Position numbers and translations under genes: made by a program. From Leptolyngbya iicbica LK (GTDB lineage: Bacteria; Cyanobacteriota; Cyanobacteriia; Phormidesmidales; Phormidesmidaceae), in contig NZ_QVFV01000005.1 in assembly GCF_004212215.1 (NCBI RefSeq), positions 229,062 through 293,061 of the forward strand: a DNA stretch of 64,000 nucleotides, read 5' to 3'. The notes beneath the pieces are model-generated. The model worked only from the letters and a program-made list of their open reading frames with translations. It searched no databases and was not told where the DNA came from. This document shows, piece by piece, positions 44,591-55,025 of the stretch (positions within the stretch are counted from its first letter, which is position 1; every line of letters begins with the position of its first letter).

Positions 44591-44816
44591 ATCGCTTGGC
44601 GAAACTGGCGTAGCGGTTCAAGATAGGTTGACATTGGTGGTAGAGGCAAGACGATTGATATCCTCTACCACTTTCCTGGTTCTCATGCACACCGATTGTC
44701 CAAAGTCCAGACAATTTGCAAACCCTTAAGATACCTACGGTTTCTGCAAGCAGCGACTAGGATCAGGGTAACGACGCAAATCGCAGCCCCTTATACGGCA
44801 AGGTTGCAAGGTATTT
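44591..44816. repeat. Gap with a 10-bp inverted repeat
   Basis: GTGGTAGAGG (44637-44646) pairs with CCTCTACCAC (44662-44671) over a 15-nt loop. The rest of the gap before the 207-aa gene shows no transposon opposite end and no ORF. It presumably holds the promoter of that gene. Confidence 0.45.
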
Positions 44817-45440
44817 ATGGCTTCTGTACAAAAAGTTCAAGCTTATTTGGCTTACTGGTTTCAATTGGGTAAGCCGATTGTTTTGCAACACCACAACACC
44901 CAATGTTTGCCGACTCCCGTGTTTCAAGGAGGCAAGTTAAGTCTGCCCTTCTTAAACTGCTGGCGGCAGATTATGGAAAATCCGAAACAAAGTTTTCTCA
45001 AAGGTACCGATGAGAGTATTGCGGCCCTCTTAACGGATGAGTGGGATATCGAGGGCTGTGCTCGCTGCACGATGCCGCTGCCTATGCCTGTCCGGGGCAT
45101 TAAAATTTCCCCTTGTCCCTGCGCCGACTTGCCCTCTTGGCCCAATGAAACCATGCCCTCGCCGCGCACGGCAGTCTGTTCGCAAACTCATTTAGGGCAG
45201 CTGCGCCATCGCCTCGACCAACCGACTGACGAGGAAATGGATACAGCCAGCGACTCTTTGACCCACGATCGCGATCGCTTACAAGTCGCTTTCGCCCACA
45301 GCCCAACCCTCCGACGGGTCGTCAATCAGCTGAGTAACAGGGCTACGGATGATCGCGACCCAATGTCCGACATCCATGCTGCCCCCACCGCTCAGGAGCC
45401 CGTCAAGAAGCCATCAGAGCCGTCTGCTCTGGACGGTTAA
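44817..45440 (+). CDS. Hypothetical protein, 207 aa
   Basis: The start is ATG 44817. The N-terminal half is ordered-looking ([34 protein letters not shown]) with a Cys cluster ([14 protein letters not shown]); the C-terminal half is polar and probably disordered. Its last 38 bp overlap the 3' end of rnz on the other strand (convergent). I do not recognise a family; a conserved cyanobacterial protein of unknown function is likely. It is not obviously part of the transposon. Confidence 0.65.
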   Translation: MASVQKVQAYLAYWFQLGKPIVLQHHNTQCLPTPVFQGGKLSLPFLNCWRQIMENPKQSFLKGTDESIAALLTDEWDIEGCARCTMPLPMPVRGIKISPCPCADLPSWPNETMPSPRTAVCSQTHLGQLRHRLDQPTDEEMDTASDSLTHDRDRLQVAFAHSPTLRRVVNQLSNRATDDRDPMSDIHAAPTAQEPVKKPSEPSALDG

Positions 45441-46359
45441 TGGTGTGAGTATCGAAATCGCGAGCCATCACCGTATTCGGAAAGATGGCTTGAGCCTCTG
45501 CCAGCAAATCCGCTAGCTGAATCGCATTACCCGGCGCATAGCGAGGGCTAAAGTGCGTCATGATGAGCTGCTTGGCCTGCGCTAACAGGGCCGTCTGGGC
45601 TGCCATAGTCGAGGTGGAATGTAATCGCTGGTAAGCCATTTCAGCATCTTGATGGGCAAACGTTGCCTCATGGATTAGCACATCGACCCCTTGGGCCAAC
45701 TCCACCGCGCGATCGCAAAATACCGTATCGGTGCAATAGGCTAGGCTGCGGCCGGTCAGCGTCGGCCCACACAAGTCTTTGCCGTTGATGCGACGACCAT
45801 CGGGCAACGTCACCACTTCACCATTCTTTAACTTGCCGTAAATTGGCCCTGGCGGGATACCCAACGCCCGGGCTCGTTTCACATCAAATCGACCGGGTCG
45901 ATCCTTTTCATCCACCCGGTAGCCGTGAGCGGGCACCCGGTGCTCGAGCAACGCACAACTGACCTTGAACTCATCATCTTCGTAAACCAAGCCCGGCTGC
46001 ACAGTGTGAACCTTGATGGGAAAGGAAAAATGCGTCTGCGAATAGCGACGGCAAGCCTGCAAATAATCGTTGAGCTTGGGGGGGCCATAAATATCGACTT
46101 TTTGTTGTGGATTCCCCGCTAAGCCGCAACTGGCTAACAGCCCCATCAGGCCAAAAATATGGTCGCCGTGCATGTGGGTGATGAAAATGCGCCGAATCTG
46201 GCTGGCTTTAAAATCGCTGCGCAAAAACTGATGCTGTGTGCCCTCACCGCAGTCAAAGAGCCAAATTTCGCCGCGTTGGGGGAGTCGCAGCGCCACACTC
46301 GACACATTGCGCGATCGCGTTGGCACCCCCGAACTCGTCCCCAAAAAAGTAATCTCCAA
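45403..46359 (-). CDS. rnz: Ribonuclease Z (tRNA 3'-end endonuclease)
   Basis: I choose TTG 46359 (318 aa, starting (M)[13 protein letters not shown]) because AGGAG lies 7 nt upstream and the family begins exactly here; upstream ATG or GTG starts give a non-homologous extension. The metal-binding core [10 protein letters not shown], later histidines ([27 protein letters not shown]) and the DTVFCDRA / HEATF motifs are all present. It removes the 3' trailer of tRNA precursors that lack an encoded CCA, such as the tRNA-Leu at 43923. The length is normal for the family. Confidence 0.93.
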   Translation of the reverse strand: MEITFLGTSSGVPTRSRNVSSVALRLPQRGEIWLFDCGEGTQHQFLRSDFKASQIRRIFITHMHGDHIFGLMGLLASCGLAGNPQQKVDIYGPPKLNDYLQACRRYSQTHFSFPIKVHTVQPGLVYEDDEFKVSCALLEHRVPAHGYRVDEKDRPGRFDVKRARALGIPPGPIYGKLKNGEVVTLPDGRRINGKDLCGPTLTGRSLAYCTDTVFCDRAVELAQGVDVLIHEATFAHQDAEMAYQRLHSTSTMAAQTALLAQAKQLIMTHFSPRYAPGNAIQLADLLAEAQAIFPNTVMARDFDTHTINRPEQTALMAS

Positions 46360-46984
46360 ACCCACTCTCCTAATGCCACTGCACAGGTCTATCTTGACAT
46401 GGGTGTTGAACGGATGACTGCCAGACGATGGACTGGCGATCGCGAGTGCTCTTGCTGCCAGCGATCGCAGGTCTGACATTGCGGGCATGGGGGCTTTCGC
46501 TCAACACAATATCGCTGTCATCCGCCAAAAGTGACTCGCCTTATAGGAACTCCGTAAGCCACATGGATTTATTACATTACTGATCTGGTGTTCATACGGA
46601 GTCGCGTCAGCGGCATATAAAGTTAGCGTGAAGCCGTTTATACCAAACTTGAAAGCCCGATGAAGCCAGCCCGGACTGTGTGTTAAACCTATGGCGCTTG
46701 GCTATTTTAATAACAGTCATTACAGTTCACTTCATCAAACAATTACGCAACATAACAAGTTTGTTATCTGTGCTGATGGTGACTTGTAAAGCTTGTAAAG
46801 ATCATTGGCCCGGCAGCCACATGACAGCTTCACAGTTGGCAAATAGTTGTAAGAGTGATGAACGAGAAAGATGCCCGGTCGCTGTTCTCGGCTGCTGGTT
46901 TAGATAAATTCACTGAGTTCCTGACGGCGAATAAACAATCCGTTTGTGCGCCAAAGTGTGTGACCTGAAGATTCAATTGATGCG
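46360..46984. other. Intergenic region, nothing supported
   Basis: This 625-bp gap lies between divergent rnz and the RTX gene. A 75-codon ORF at 46680-46907 lacks a ribosome binding site and any recognisable feature. The sequence is AT-richer than its surroundings; it must contain the promoters of both neighbours. Confidence 0.5.
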
Positions 46985-48586
46985 ATGAACATTATTTACG
47001 GCACTCATTTAGGCGAGTACCTGATCGGTACAGCGGCAGCCGACGAAATCTTTGCTGGAGACGGCGACGACATTGTCTTTGGGGGTGATGGCGACGACAT
47101 TCTGCATGATGGCGGTGGCAACGATAAGCTATTTGGCGGCAATGGCAACGATATATTCAAGCTATCCGACTCCAATTTGCTGGGGCCACCCCCAGACTCT
47201 CGGCCATTACCGTTTGACCCATTTGGGATGCCCGAAATTAGCGGCGGGGCTGGCTATGACGTGGTAGATGCGACTAATGCCGTCGAGGGTATTAGCTTTA
47301 GTGCTGATAATTTTGCCCATGCCAGCATTGAGGAATTTATCGGTTCGGCCTTTGCCGATATGGTCAATGCGATGCGGGTGAGTTTTGACGTGGTGCTCAG
47401 CGGCCACGGGGGCAATGACACCCTCGTCGGGGGCAGCGGCAACGATACCTTAAACGGGGGGCAGGAGGACGATCTTTTAATCGGTGGACTGGGGGCCGAT
47501 GTTTTGACTGGCGGTGAGGGGCAAGATGGTTTTCAGTTCACACAGCTTGCGGATTCTTTGCTGGCTAGCTTTGATGTCATTACAGACTTGACTATTGCCG
47601 CTAGCGCTAGCTCGGTTGTCACTACAGCAACGCTCGAAACCGTCACGACTGATGACGATGTGGCTGAGGCGACAGACGCGGGAGAGACAATCGAGGCTGC
47701 TGGCGCTGCTTTGGACGTTGATGCCGCCGAGGTGGTCAGCGATGACGTTGATATCGCCGAAGTTGTCAGCGATGACCTTCCCGACGAAGATTCACCCATC
47801 CCTGGTCCACTCCCCTCGTCGGACAACAGCGATTCGTCAATCGATCAGCTAGACGATGAGAATGTGGCGACCGAGGAGATCGAGACTGCCGACGCGGATC
47901 TGGACCTTGACGCCGCTGAGGTTGTCAGCGATCGCCCCGCCGACCTCCCTCATGACGATCCCCCTATCTCTGCTCCAACAACAGCATCGGAAGAGAACGA
48001 TCCGTCGGTAGTTGTGGCCGTAGTGCCGCCTGTTTCAGAAGATGCAGAAGGGTTGCCGACAGTGAACCCTCCTAGCGCCCTAACCCAGCCGGAAGAAGGC
48101 GTCCTGCCCGCTGTTCCTTCATCGCCGGAACTGCCCCCAGCTGCCTTAGGTGATGAGGGCCTTGGCACTCCAACCACAGGTACAGAGGCAGTGTCCGCAG
48201 CGCTTGCTGAGGCTGGCAATGGTGAGGAGGACGACACCTCTGAGCTGCATTCAACAGATGAAAGCGATAGTCTGCTGGGTAGCAGCGCTGTTGAACCGCA
48301 TGATGAGTTGACGATGGGCGATTCAATTTTTGCAACCCATGCTGTGGCCGCGGCTGACCTGCCACAATTAGGGGCCGTGACAGCGTTAGAAGAAGCGGCG
48401 ATCGCGGCTGTTTTATCAGCTGACCTGTTTACGCCTTTGGGGGCCGCTACATTCACCTTTGAGCAACGCACCTTTTTGGCGCTGAATGATGCGATCGCGG
48501 GCTTCCAATCGGCCAGCGATGCCGTGGTTGAAATCACTGGCTTCTCAGGCGATTTAGCCAATCTAGAAATTAGCGCCCTCTCTTAA
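46985..48586 (+). CDS. RTX calcium-binding protein
   Basis: The protein has 533 residues. Two blocks of haemolysin-type nonapeptide repeats (about 10-60: [31 protein letters not shown]; about 137-178: [37 protein letters not shown]) bind Ca2+ when secreted. Residues about 200-460 are very acidic low complexity with internal repeats (DAAEVVSDD). No signal peptide is visible, as expected for type I secretion; no type I transporter is adjacent. The C-terminal part (about 470-533) is ordered and Ala-rich. The role of the effector part is unknown. Confidence 0.88.
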   Translation: MNIIYGTHLGEYLIGTAAADEIFAGDGDDIVFGGDGDDILHDGGGNDKLFGGNGNDIFKLSDSNLLGPPPDSRPLPFDPFGMPEISGGAGYDVVDATNAVEGISFSADNFAHASIEEFIGSAFADMVNAMRVSFDVVLSGHGGNDTLVGGSGNDTLNGGQEDDLLIGGLGADVLTGGEGQDGFQFTQLADSLLASFDVITDLTIAASASSVVTTATLETVTTDDDVAEATDAGETIEAAGAALDVDAAEVVSDDVDIAEVVSDDLPDEDSPIPGPLPSSDNSDSSIDQLDDENVATEEIETADADLDLDAAEVVSDRPADLPHDDPPISAPTTASEENDPSVVVAVVPPVSEDAEGLPTVNPPSALTQPEEGVLPAVPSSPELPPAALGDEGLGTPTTGTEAVSAALAEAGNGEEDDTSELHSTDESDSLLGSSAVEPHDELTMGDSIFATHAVAAADLPQLGAVTALEEAAIAAVLSADLFTPLGAATFTFEQRTFLALNDAIAGFQSASDAVVEITGFSGDLANLEISALS

Positions 48587-48758
48587 GAATGGGGCGCTAG
48601 TCAGTTGGAACAGCTGTCTCGGCTATTCGCGGCCACGTCATACCCATCTGACCAGAATTGGCCTTGATTTAGCCCTGATTCCTCAAATCTGCGATTGGAT
48701 CGGCGCACCCGTTCACACAGCTCTACTCCCAACCCCTCACGGGTACGACCGTGGGGAC

Positions 48759-48793
48759 AAAAAATGCCGCAGCGACCAACGTCACTGCGGCAT
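48759..48793 (-). terminator. Intrinsic terminator of psaM
   Basis: ATGCCGCAG (48764-48772) pairs with CTGCGGCAT (48785-48793). On the minus strand the stem is followed by a run of six T. Confidence 0.8.
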
Positions 48794-48841
48794 CTGTCAT
48801 CGGTATTCTCTAGACAAGAGAGCGTCGATGACTTTGACGAT

Positions 48842-48931
48842 TTATTTGTAAAGTTCAGTAGCTAGGCGCAAAGCCAAGAATCCAGGTACCAGAGCGATCG
48901 CTAACGCGACAAAAACTTGAGTATCCGTCAT
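48842..48931 (-). CDS. psaM: Photosystem I subunit XII (PsaM)
   Basis: This 29-codon gene encodes MTDTQVFVALAIALVPGFLA and then LRLATELYK, matching the PsaM family (typically 29-31 aa, one membrane helix, conserved TELYK end). AGGA lies about 8 nt before the ATG. PsaM is a thylakoid-membrane subunit near the trimer interface of photosystem I. The gene is monocistronic with its own terminator at 48759-48793. Confidence 0.93.
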   Translation of the reverse strand: MTDTQVFVALAIALVPGFLALRLATELYK

Positions 48932-49269
48932 TGCTATGAGTCCTTCTAATAACGTCGATCCGTCTCACACAGCGAGACTGAACTAATTTTTGACCAAGAT
49001 CCCGCAATTGCCAGTCTTTTAGCGCGCAACTGTTACACAGCGTTACCTAAAACAAATAAATACAGCTTGTTGGTTTCTTAACCTTGATAGGTCATCATGT
49101 GTATGCATAGGTCTAGACCTTTTGCGCGGTTAGCTGCTTGAGTTGTATGACGTGCGGTCTGGTTTCCCACTAACGAAGACAATTGCCAGGTCTAGCCCTT
49201 CAGGGCTCGCATGAGTTGTTAATTCCGCGCTTTGGAGTCCTCGCTGCCCACCTTGAATGATTTGCCGAT
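48932..49269. other. Divergent promoter region of psaM and phoU
   Basis: This 338-bp gap lies between two divergent genes. It shows only a small hairpin (AGCCCTTCAGGGCT near 49194). The AT-rich stretch 49040-49085 is a likely promoter area. Confidence 0.45.
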
Positions 49270-49956
49270 TTGATTGTAGTGACCCATTCCAACTCTTTTT
49301 TGCGCTCTGAAAATTCATCTTCGCCGCCTTTTGGTCATCAACTGCGACGGATCCAGCGTGATGTTCTGCGAATGGGGGCATTAGTCGAGCAATCCTGTTT
49401 GCTGGCTCGCTCAGCCCTGTGCGATCGCAACCTGGAAGCTGCCCAGCAGCTCAAAATCCACGACAAGCAGATCGACCAGTTTTACCGTCAGATTGAAGTT
49501 GACTGCATTGAACTGCTGACCCACCCGCCCCAAGGCATGCAAGACTTGCGCCACGTCAGCGCCTTTATGCAATTAATTCGCGACTTAGAACGCATCGGCG
49601 ACTATGCCAAAGACATTGGCGAAGTCGCAATCAAACTCTTTCCTTATCCAGCACATCCCAGTTTAGCCAGAATCCAAGTCATGCTCGATCGCTGCCGTTC
49701 GATGGTGGCGCTGAGCTTGTTAGCCGTGTCTGATCTCAATGCCGATGTCGGGTTGGATATCAAAGTCAAAGACGATGCAGTCGATGAAGACTACGACTAT
49801 TTATATGACACGCTGATCCATCACGAGCCGACGCTCACCAATGTCGAAGTGATTGTCTTGCTGGTTCTCGTCATCCGTTATTTAGAACGCATCGCCGATC
49901 ACGCGACAAATGTGGGACGACGCATTGCCTATGTGGTGACCGGCGAGCGACGGTAA
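49270..49956 (+). CDS. phoU: Phosphate-signalling regulator PhoU
   Basis: The protein has up to 228 residues. The two-fold helical PhoU repeat is clear: RIQRDVLRMGALVEQSCLLA...LIRDLERIGDYAKDIGEVAIK and a second copy ending LVIRYLERIADHATNVGRRIAY, each with the (E/D)RI(G/A)D metal-binding signature. PhoU links the Pst phosphate transporter to the phosphate-sensing histidine kinase and represses the Pho response. The start is uncertain: TTG 49270 or GTG 49279, neither with a strong ribosome binding site. No pst genes are adjacent. Confidence 0.9.
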   Translation: MIVVTHSNSFLRSENSSSPPFGHQLRRIQRDVLRMGALVEQSCLLARSALCDRNLEAAQQLKIHDKQIDQFYRQIEVDCIELLTHPPQGMQDLRHVSAFMQLIRDLERIGDYAKDIGEVAIKLFPYPAHPSLARIQVMLDRCRSMVALSLLAVSDLNADVGLDIKVKDDAVDEDYDYLYDTLIHHEPTLTNVEVIVLLVLVIRYLERIADHATNVGRRIAYVVTGERR

Positions 49957-50506
49957 CCCCTGATCTGAGGGAACTTCAGCAAGAAGTAGGCTCCCATCTC
50001 TAAGATGGACGTAGCGCGTTTAGCCCATTGCTCCTGGAGTATTTTGACCCGCCTTCATCGGTTATGCCCACATCGGTATTAGCCCACCGAGTCTGTTACA
50101 AACCATGAAAAATGGGCTAAACGCGCCCGTTTTGGCAGATTAGGGTATAGTTATAACGGCTTAGGGCTGGCGGCTCTGTCGTTTTGAGCTGTTATTTTTT
50201 AATCTGCCTGCTGCGACACAAACACACCGTTTCTAGGCTCCTGTGATGTTCGGTTAGGGTTCGAAACGTGAGACATCTGGGCGTTTCCCTGGGAGATGGG
50301 GCTGTTTGCAAGTAGTTGGGTGACGATACTGAAAGCCTCAACGCCACGGCACAGCATCGGGTGAGCCAACGCTTTGACCAGTTATTGAGTCAGGCGGTGG
50401 TGATCCTCGAAGGGCTAGAGTTTTCGCTAATTTTTTGGAACCCGAAGACTCTCAGCTTGCCTCGTGCGTGTCAGCAAAATTGCACCGGATAAGGATTACC
50501 CGCTTC
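49957..50506. other. Intergenic region with a structured inverted-repeat element
   Basis: This 550-bp gap lies between phoU and the RNase II/R-family gene. It contains the 113-bp inverted-repeat element (50014-50126) and no supported ORF. Confidence 0.5.
50014..50126. repeat. 113-bp element with perfect 16-bp inverted termini
   Basis: GCGCGTTTAGCCCATT (50014-50029) is the exact reverse complement of 50111-50126. The 81-bp interior has further partial copies of GCCCA. It may be a small non-autonomous mobile repeat or a structured RNA. Confidence 0.55.
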
Positions 50507-52867
50507 ATGAATTTCTCGATCGCCTCGTTGCTGGCCAACTTTACCGATGGTAAAACCCACACCCTCAAAAACATTCAAAAGAAGCTGCACTGCGACTCTG
50601 ACGATAGTGTGCGGGAACTGCAGATTGCTCTAGATGCCCTGGAACGGATTGGGGTATTGGCGAAAGAGAAAGGCAAATATCAACGCGCCACGGAAGATGG
50701 TGTCGTTGAAGGCAAGCTGCGCTGCTCTAGCAAGGGCTTTTGCTTTGCGATTCAAGACGATGAAGCCGCCGATGATATTTACATTCGCGAAAGTCAGCTC
50801 AACACCGCTTGGAATGGCGATCGCGTCCTCGTCCGAGTCACCAAAGACGGCAGCCGTCGCCGCAGTCCCGAAGGGGAAGTCAAAGTCATCCTCGAACGAG
50901 CCAATGCCTCTGTCCTGGCCCGCGTCAAACAAGAGAACGAAAGTTATCAAGCCGTCCCTTTGGACGATCGCCTGCTGTTTGAGCTGAGCCTTGACGACGA
51001 AGCTGAAAAGTTGCAACAAGCCGTCGATCAACTCGCCCATATCGAAGTGGTGCGGTATCCCCTCGCCCAAGAACCCCCTCATGGTCGGATTGCCCAAATC
51101 CTCGGCAGTGATGCCGAAGCCGCCTCTGACATCGACATCGTTTACTGCAAATACGACCTGCCGCGCACCTTCCCTGACAATGCCTTCGAAGAAGCGAAAG
51201 GATTGCCGACTCGCGTGCGCAAGGCCGACCTCAAAGGTCGCCTTGATTTGCGCGATCAGCTGACTGTGACTATTCACAGCTCCCAAGCGCAAGTCATCGA
51301 CGACGCTCTGACGATCGCTAAAACCGAGGACGGCAACTGGCAGTTGGGCGTCCATATCGCCGACGTAGCCCATTACGTGCCGCTCCATTCACCCATTGAT
51401 CGAGAAGCCTTGAAGCGCGGCATGGCCGTCTATCTGGGCAACGAGATGATTCCACTGGTGCCGCCACCCTTAGCCACGTCGCTCTGTTCGCTGAACCCTG
51501 GCAAAGACCGACTGGCAATTTCCCTGTTGGCGACGCTGAATGCCGAGGGCGAAGTGCTGGAGTTTGAATTGCAACCCAGCGTCATCGCCGTTGACCATGC
51601 GTTGGATTACAAACAGGCTCAGGCGATTCTCTCCCGCGAGAATCCTGAAGAATTGGAAAAACTAGAGATTGAGTCTAAAGATCTCAAGAAGTTAGAGCCG
51701 ATTTTTGAAGTCGTCGATCACCTCTATGAGGTCAGCCGGGCAGTGCGGCAGCAACGGATGGCCCGGGGCTCTTTTGAGCTCAATCTGCCCGAGCACGAAT
51801 TTCCCGATGACGCCAAAGAACCGCTGGCCTCCTACGCCTCGCGGCGTTTTCAGTATGACGATGAAGGCTTATTGGGGGTGATTGTCGTCGCTTCATCACT
51901 CACGGCCCGGATGGTGGTGACTGAGTTCATTTTGCTGGCGAACCAGCTGGTGGCGTCTCATCTCAAGGCGCTTGCCGTGCCCGCCATTTACCGATTGCAT
52001 CGCACTCCCACCATTTCTGATGTGCAAGAGCTGACTAAGTTGGCCGAAAACATGGACATCAATCTCGAACTGGCGGAAGAGGAAACCATCTATCCGATGG
52101 ATTATCAGCGGTTTACCCAACAGTTCGCCGCCTCACCGTCGGAAAAGATCTTGACCTATTTGCTGCTGTCCACCTTTAAGCCTGCGTTTTACGGTATCCA
52201 TCCCGATTTGCATTTTGGGCTGGCGCTGACGGATGGCTACGCCCATTTCTCGTCGCCAACTCGGCGCTATCCCGATTTGGTGATTCATCGGGTGCTGCAT
52301 GCGATCTTCTCGGATGGTCGCGATCGCCGCTCTACCCGGTCAAAAGATCGCGTCAATCTGCGTCACAGTAGCTGCCACGGCAAGATTAACTGGAACGTGT
52401 TGCCGCCGGACATCAACAATGAACTGGAAGACTACATCAAGCGCATCGTCGGCCCCCTGAGCGAACGCGAGCAACTGGCTCAAGATGCCGAAACCGATCT
52501 GGAAGGGCTAAAAAAAGCTGAATTCATGCGGGATCACACGGGTTCCGTCTTCCACGGCTTGATCACGGGGGTGCAGTCCTATGGCTTCTTTGTGGAGATT
52601 GAAGAGCTGCTGGTGGAAGGGCTGGTGCATGTTAGCTCGCTGAAAGATGACTGGTACGAATATCGATCGCGCCAACAAAAGCTGGTCGGTCGCAAAAATC
52701 GTCGCCAGTTCCGCCTGGGCGATCGCGTCGAAGTTCAGGTAAAGAGTGTCGATTACTATCGTCAGCAAATTGACCTGGTGGTGGTTGGCGGCGGCAGCGA
52801 AGCCAGCGAAGATGACCTCAACGATGACGACATGAACGATGATCGGGGTCACGACGAGTCTGAATAA
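50507..52867 (+). CDS. RNase II/R-family exoribonuclease-like protein
   Basis: I choose ATG 50507 (786 aa; AAGGA upstream) over TTG 50435. The order is: N-terminal winged-helix (1-75), cold-shock/OB parts (75-230), RNB domain (about 235-590: GVHIADVAHYVPLHSP, SLCSLNPGKDRLAIS, YAHFSSPTRRYPDLVIHR) and S1 domain (about 680-760: GLITGVQSYGFFVEIEELLVEGLVHVSSL). In the metal site, two of the four family Asp residues are replaced: His 257 and Val 263, while Asp 265 and Asp 266 remain. It may be a 3'-5' exoribonuclease of altered activity or an RNA-binding relative such as the cyanobacterial Zam protein. Confidence 0.85.
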   Translation: MNFSIASLLANFTDGKTHTLKNIQKKLHCDSDDSVRELQIALDALERIGVLAKEKGKYQRATEDGVVEGKLRCSSKGFCFAIQDDEAADDIYIRESQLNTAWNGDRVLVRVTKDGSRRRSPEGEVKVILERANASVLARVKQENESYQAVPLDDRLLFELSLDDEAEKLQQAVDQLAHIEVVRYPLAQEPPHGRIAQILGSDAEAASDIDIVYCKYDLPRTFPDNAFEEAKGLPTRVRKADLKGRLDLRDQLTVTIHSSQAQVIDDALTIAKTEDGNWQLGVHIADVAHYVPLHSPIDREALKRGMAVYLGNEMIPLVPPPLATSLCSLNPGKDRLAISLLATLNAEGEVLEFELQPSVIAVDHALDYKQAQAILSRENPEELEKLEIESKDLKKLEPIFEVVDHLYEVSRAVRQQRMARGSFELNLPEHEFPDDAKEPLASYASRRFQYDDEGLLGVIVVASSLTARMVVTEFILLANQLVASHLKALAVPAIYRLHRTPTISDVQELTKLAENMDINLELAEEETIYPMDYQRFTQQFAASPSEKILTYLLLSTFKPAFYGIHPDLHFGLALTDGYAHFSSPTRRYPDLVIHRVLHAIFSDGRDRRSTRSKDRVNLRHSSCHGKINWNVLPPDINNELEDYIKRIVGPLSEREQLAQDAETDLEGLKKAEFMRDHTGSVFHGLITGVQSYGFFVEIEELLVEGLVHVSSLKDDWYEYRSRQQKLVGRKNRRQFRLGDRVEVQVKSVDYYRQQIDLVVVGGGSEASEDDLNDDDMNDDRGHDESE

Positions 52868-52985
52868 GGCGATCGTGCCTCGGTATGGGCAACTCGTTAG
52901 AATTAAGCAGCAGTGCGAAGAACCTTCTGTAATGAACGATTCCAGTGCTGGCTAACGATTGCCCGTCGAACTGATTAATTTTGTG

Positions 52986-53621
52986 ATGAAACCCGCAGGG
53001 CGATCGCTGCCCATTACCTTAGGCGTCACTGGCGCATCTGGCCTTATTTATGCGGTGAGAGCCGTGAAATACTTGCTCACAGCCGACATTCCTGTAGAGC
53101 TAGTGGCCTCAAAAGCTACTTATCAGGTTTGGAAAGCTGAGCAAGATATCCAAATGCCGGGAGATGTCGTGGCCCAAGCCGACTTTTGGCGCGAGCAGGC
53201 GGGCCTCCCACCCACCCAAGGTAAATTGCGCTGTCATCCCTGGAGCGATGTGGGGGCCAATATCGCCAGTGGCTCTTTCAAAACCCGAGGAATGCTCATC
53301 ATGCCTTGCAGCATGAGCACCGTTGGCAAACTGGCGGCGGGCCTCAGTTCTGACCTGTTGGAGCGGGCCGCCGATGTGCAACTTAAGGAGGGTAAGCCCT
53401 TGGTGCTAGTGCCGCGCGAGACGCCGTTGAGTCTGATCCACCTGCGGAATCTCGTGACGCTGGCGGAAGCTGGAGCCCGCATTGTTCCGGCGATTCCCGC
53501 TTGGTATCACCAACCCCAGACGGTTTTGGACTTAGTGGATTTTGTGGTTGCTCGCGCGCTCGATCAGTTCGATATCGACTGTGTGCCGTTGCAGCGTTGG
53601 GCAGGCCACCACCACGAGTAG
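52986..53621 (+). CDS. ubiX: UbiX-like flavin prenyltransferase
   Basis: I choose ATG 52986 (211 aa; TTG 52959 is an alternative). FMN-binding GVTGASGLIYAVRAV, then PCSMSTVGKLAAGLSSDLLERAADVQLKEGKPLVLVPRE and PLSLIHLRNL are the UbiX/Pad1 signature. UbiX makes prenylated FMN, the cofactor of UbiD-type decarboxylases, used in plastoquinone or other quinone synthesis in cyanobacteria. It follows the RNase gene by 118 bp on the same strand and ends before a strong terminator. The family is certain; the acceptor UbiD partner is not in the window. Confidence 0.9.
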   Translation: MKPAGRSLPITLGVTGASGLIYAVRAVKYLLTADIPVELVASKATYQVWKAEQDIQMPGDVVAQADFWREQAGLPPTQGKLRCHPWSDVGANIASGSFKTRGMLIMPCSMSTVGKLAAGLSSDLLERAADVQLKEGKPLVLVPRETPLSLIHLRNLVTLAEAGARIVPAIPAWYHQPQTVLDLVDFVVARALDQFDIDCVPLQRWAGHHHE

Positions 53622-53708
53622 ACGAGGTGAGGTTAATGGCCTATCTTCCGTTGCGAGATCAAGGTTTGGCGCTTAAATCATCTCCCCAAGACCAAAATGA
53701 AGGCTGTT

Positions 53709-53745
53709 GTAGGGGTTTGGCAGTGCCAAACCCCTACGATTTTTC
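53709..53745 (+). terminator. Strong hairpin after ubiX (also a dispersed repeat type)
   Basis: A 13-bp perfect stem (GTAGGGGTTTGGC / GCCAAACCCCTAC, 53709-53721 and 53725-53737) is followed by GATTTTTC. It can end transcription of ubiX; the same wording is a common cyanobacterial intergenic repeat. Confidence 0.65.
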
Positions 53746-53768
53746 TGCACTTTCCTAAAGAAGGACTG

Positions 53769-54920
53769 CTATTGGCCTGCATTCTGACGCATCAACGCGA
53801 CGAAATCGCGGAAGAGGTAATCAGCATCGTGGGGGCCAGGGCTGGCTTCGGGGTGATATTGCACTGAGAACAAGGGCAGCGTCTTATGGCGTATACCCGC
53901 CACGGTGCGATCGTTCAGGTTGAGATGGCTGATTTCTACGTCAGCGTTTTGGATGGAATCGGCGCTGATGGCAAAACCGTGGTTTTGGCTGGTGATTTCG
54001 ACCTGCTGAGACAAGCCACAGGGATGATTGAGCCCACGATGACCAAACTTGAGCTTAAAGGTTTCGCCGCCCAGCGATCGCCCTAAAATCTGGTGCCCCA
54101 TGCAGATGCCAAAGGTCGGTAATTGCTGATCGAGCAACGCCTGCACGGTTTTGGGCGCTTCTTCCACAGCGGCAGGGTCGCCCGGCCCATTAGACAGGAA
54201 AATACCGTCGGGTTTGTAGCTCAGGATTTGCTCCGGTGACGTATCGGCAGGCACCACAATGACGCGACAGCCATACCGCGTTAACCGCCGCAGAATATTG
54301 CGCTTAATGCCAAAATCGAGCGCCACAACGGTCAAAGTGGGCTCTGCGGCATCCGCTTCGGGATAGCACTCCCACAGGGTGTCCGTGGGTTCGTTCCATT
54401 CGTAAGGTTCGGACGTCGTGACTTCTTGCACCAGGTTCAAGCCGACCATACTGGGAGCGGCTTGTAACTGTCGTAGCAGTTCGTCAACTTCCAACACTTC
54501 AGTGGAAATAACTCCATTCATTGCCCCGGCTTGCCGCAGAACGCGCGTTAGCGATCGCGTATCAATGCCAAAAATGCCGGGAATCTGATGCTGTTTGAGA
54601 TAATCGGGCAGCGACTGAGTGGAACGCCAATTGCTAGGAATATCGCAAATGTTGCGGGCGATCGCGCCACGAATATGTGGGCGAGTCGATTCCTCATCGT
54701 CTGGGTTGACCCCGGTGTTGCCCAACTCGGGATAGGTAAACGTCACAATCTGACCACAATAGCTGGGGTCAGTCAGCACTTCTTGATAGCCCGTCATGCC
54801 CGTGTTGAAGACCACCTCCCCCATGACTGTGCCCGGTGCCCCAAAACTCCAACCGCGAAAACTGGAACCATCGGCCAGAACGAGCAAAGCAGGGGCATAG
54901 TTTTCTGAAAACATAGGCAT
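53769..54920 (-). CDS. carA: Carbamoyl-phosphate synthase small subunit
   Basis: The protein has 383 residues. The N-terminal CPSase small-chain domain (1-150: [29 protein letters not shown]) is followed by a class I glutamine amidotransferase domain (about 195-375) with nucleophile Cys in [11 protein letters not shown] and His/Glu in [13 protein letters not shown]. It supplies ammonia from glutamine to CarB for arginine and pyrimidine synthesis. carB is not in the window, so the subunits are encoded apart. ATG 54920 and ATG 54914 are equally possible starts. Confidence 0.96.
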   Translation of the reverse strand: MPMFSENYAPALLVLADGSSFRGWSFGAPGTVMGEVVFNTGMTGYQEVLTDPSYCGQIVTFTYPELGNTGVNPDDEESTRPHIRGAIARNICDIPSNWRSTQSLPDYLKQHQIPGIFGIDTRSLTRVLRQAGAMNGVISTEVLEVDELLRQLQAAPSMVGLNLVQEVTTSEPYEWNEPTDTLWECYPEADAAEPTLTVVALDFGIKRNILRRLTRYGCRVIVVPADTSPEQILSYKPDGIFLSNGPGDPAAVEEAPKTVQALLDQQLPTFGICMGHQILGRSLGGETFKLKFGHRGLNHPCGLSQQVEITSQNHGFAISADSIQNADVEISHLNLNDRTVAGIRHKTLPLFSVQYHPEASPGPHDADYLFRDFVALMRQNAGQ

Positions 54921-55025
54921 GAGGCCGGTAGGTGTAACCGTGCGCTAGCGTGAGGGCACTCTTAAGAATAGCGGACTCGGCGAAGTCCGTTGCATGATTC
55001 TGTAGGTTTCTTTGAGGAGAGAATT

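Noticed and set aside
44591-44830. Opposite (right) end of the CAST element, e.g. TGTACA at 44822-44827
   Set aside because: No upstream GACATTAATC/GACA series precedes it, and it lies inside the start of the 207-aa gene; a six-base match is not enough.
46680-46907. 75-codon ORF between rnz and the RTX gene
   Set aside because: No ribosome binding site, low-complexity AT-rich sequence and no recognisable feature.
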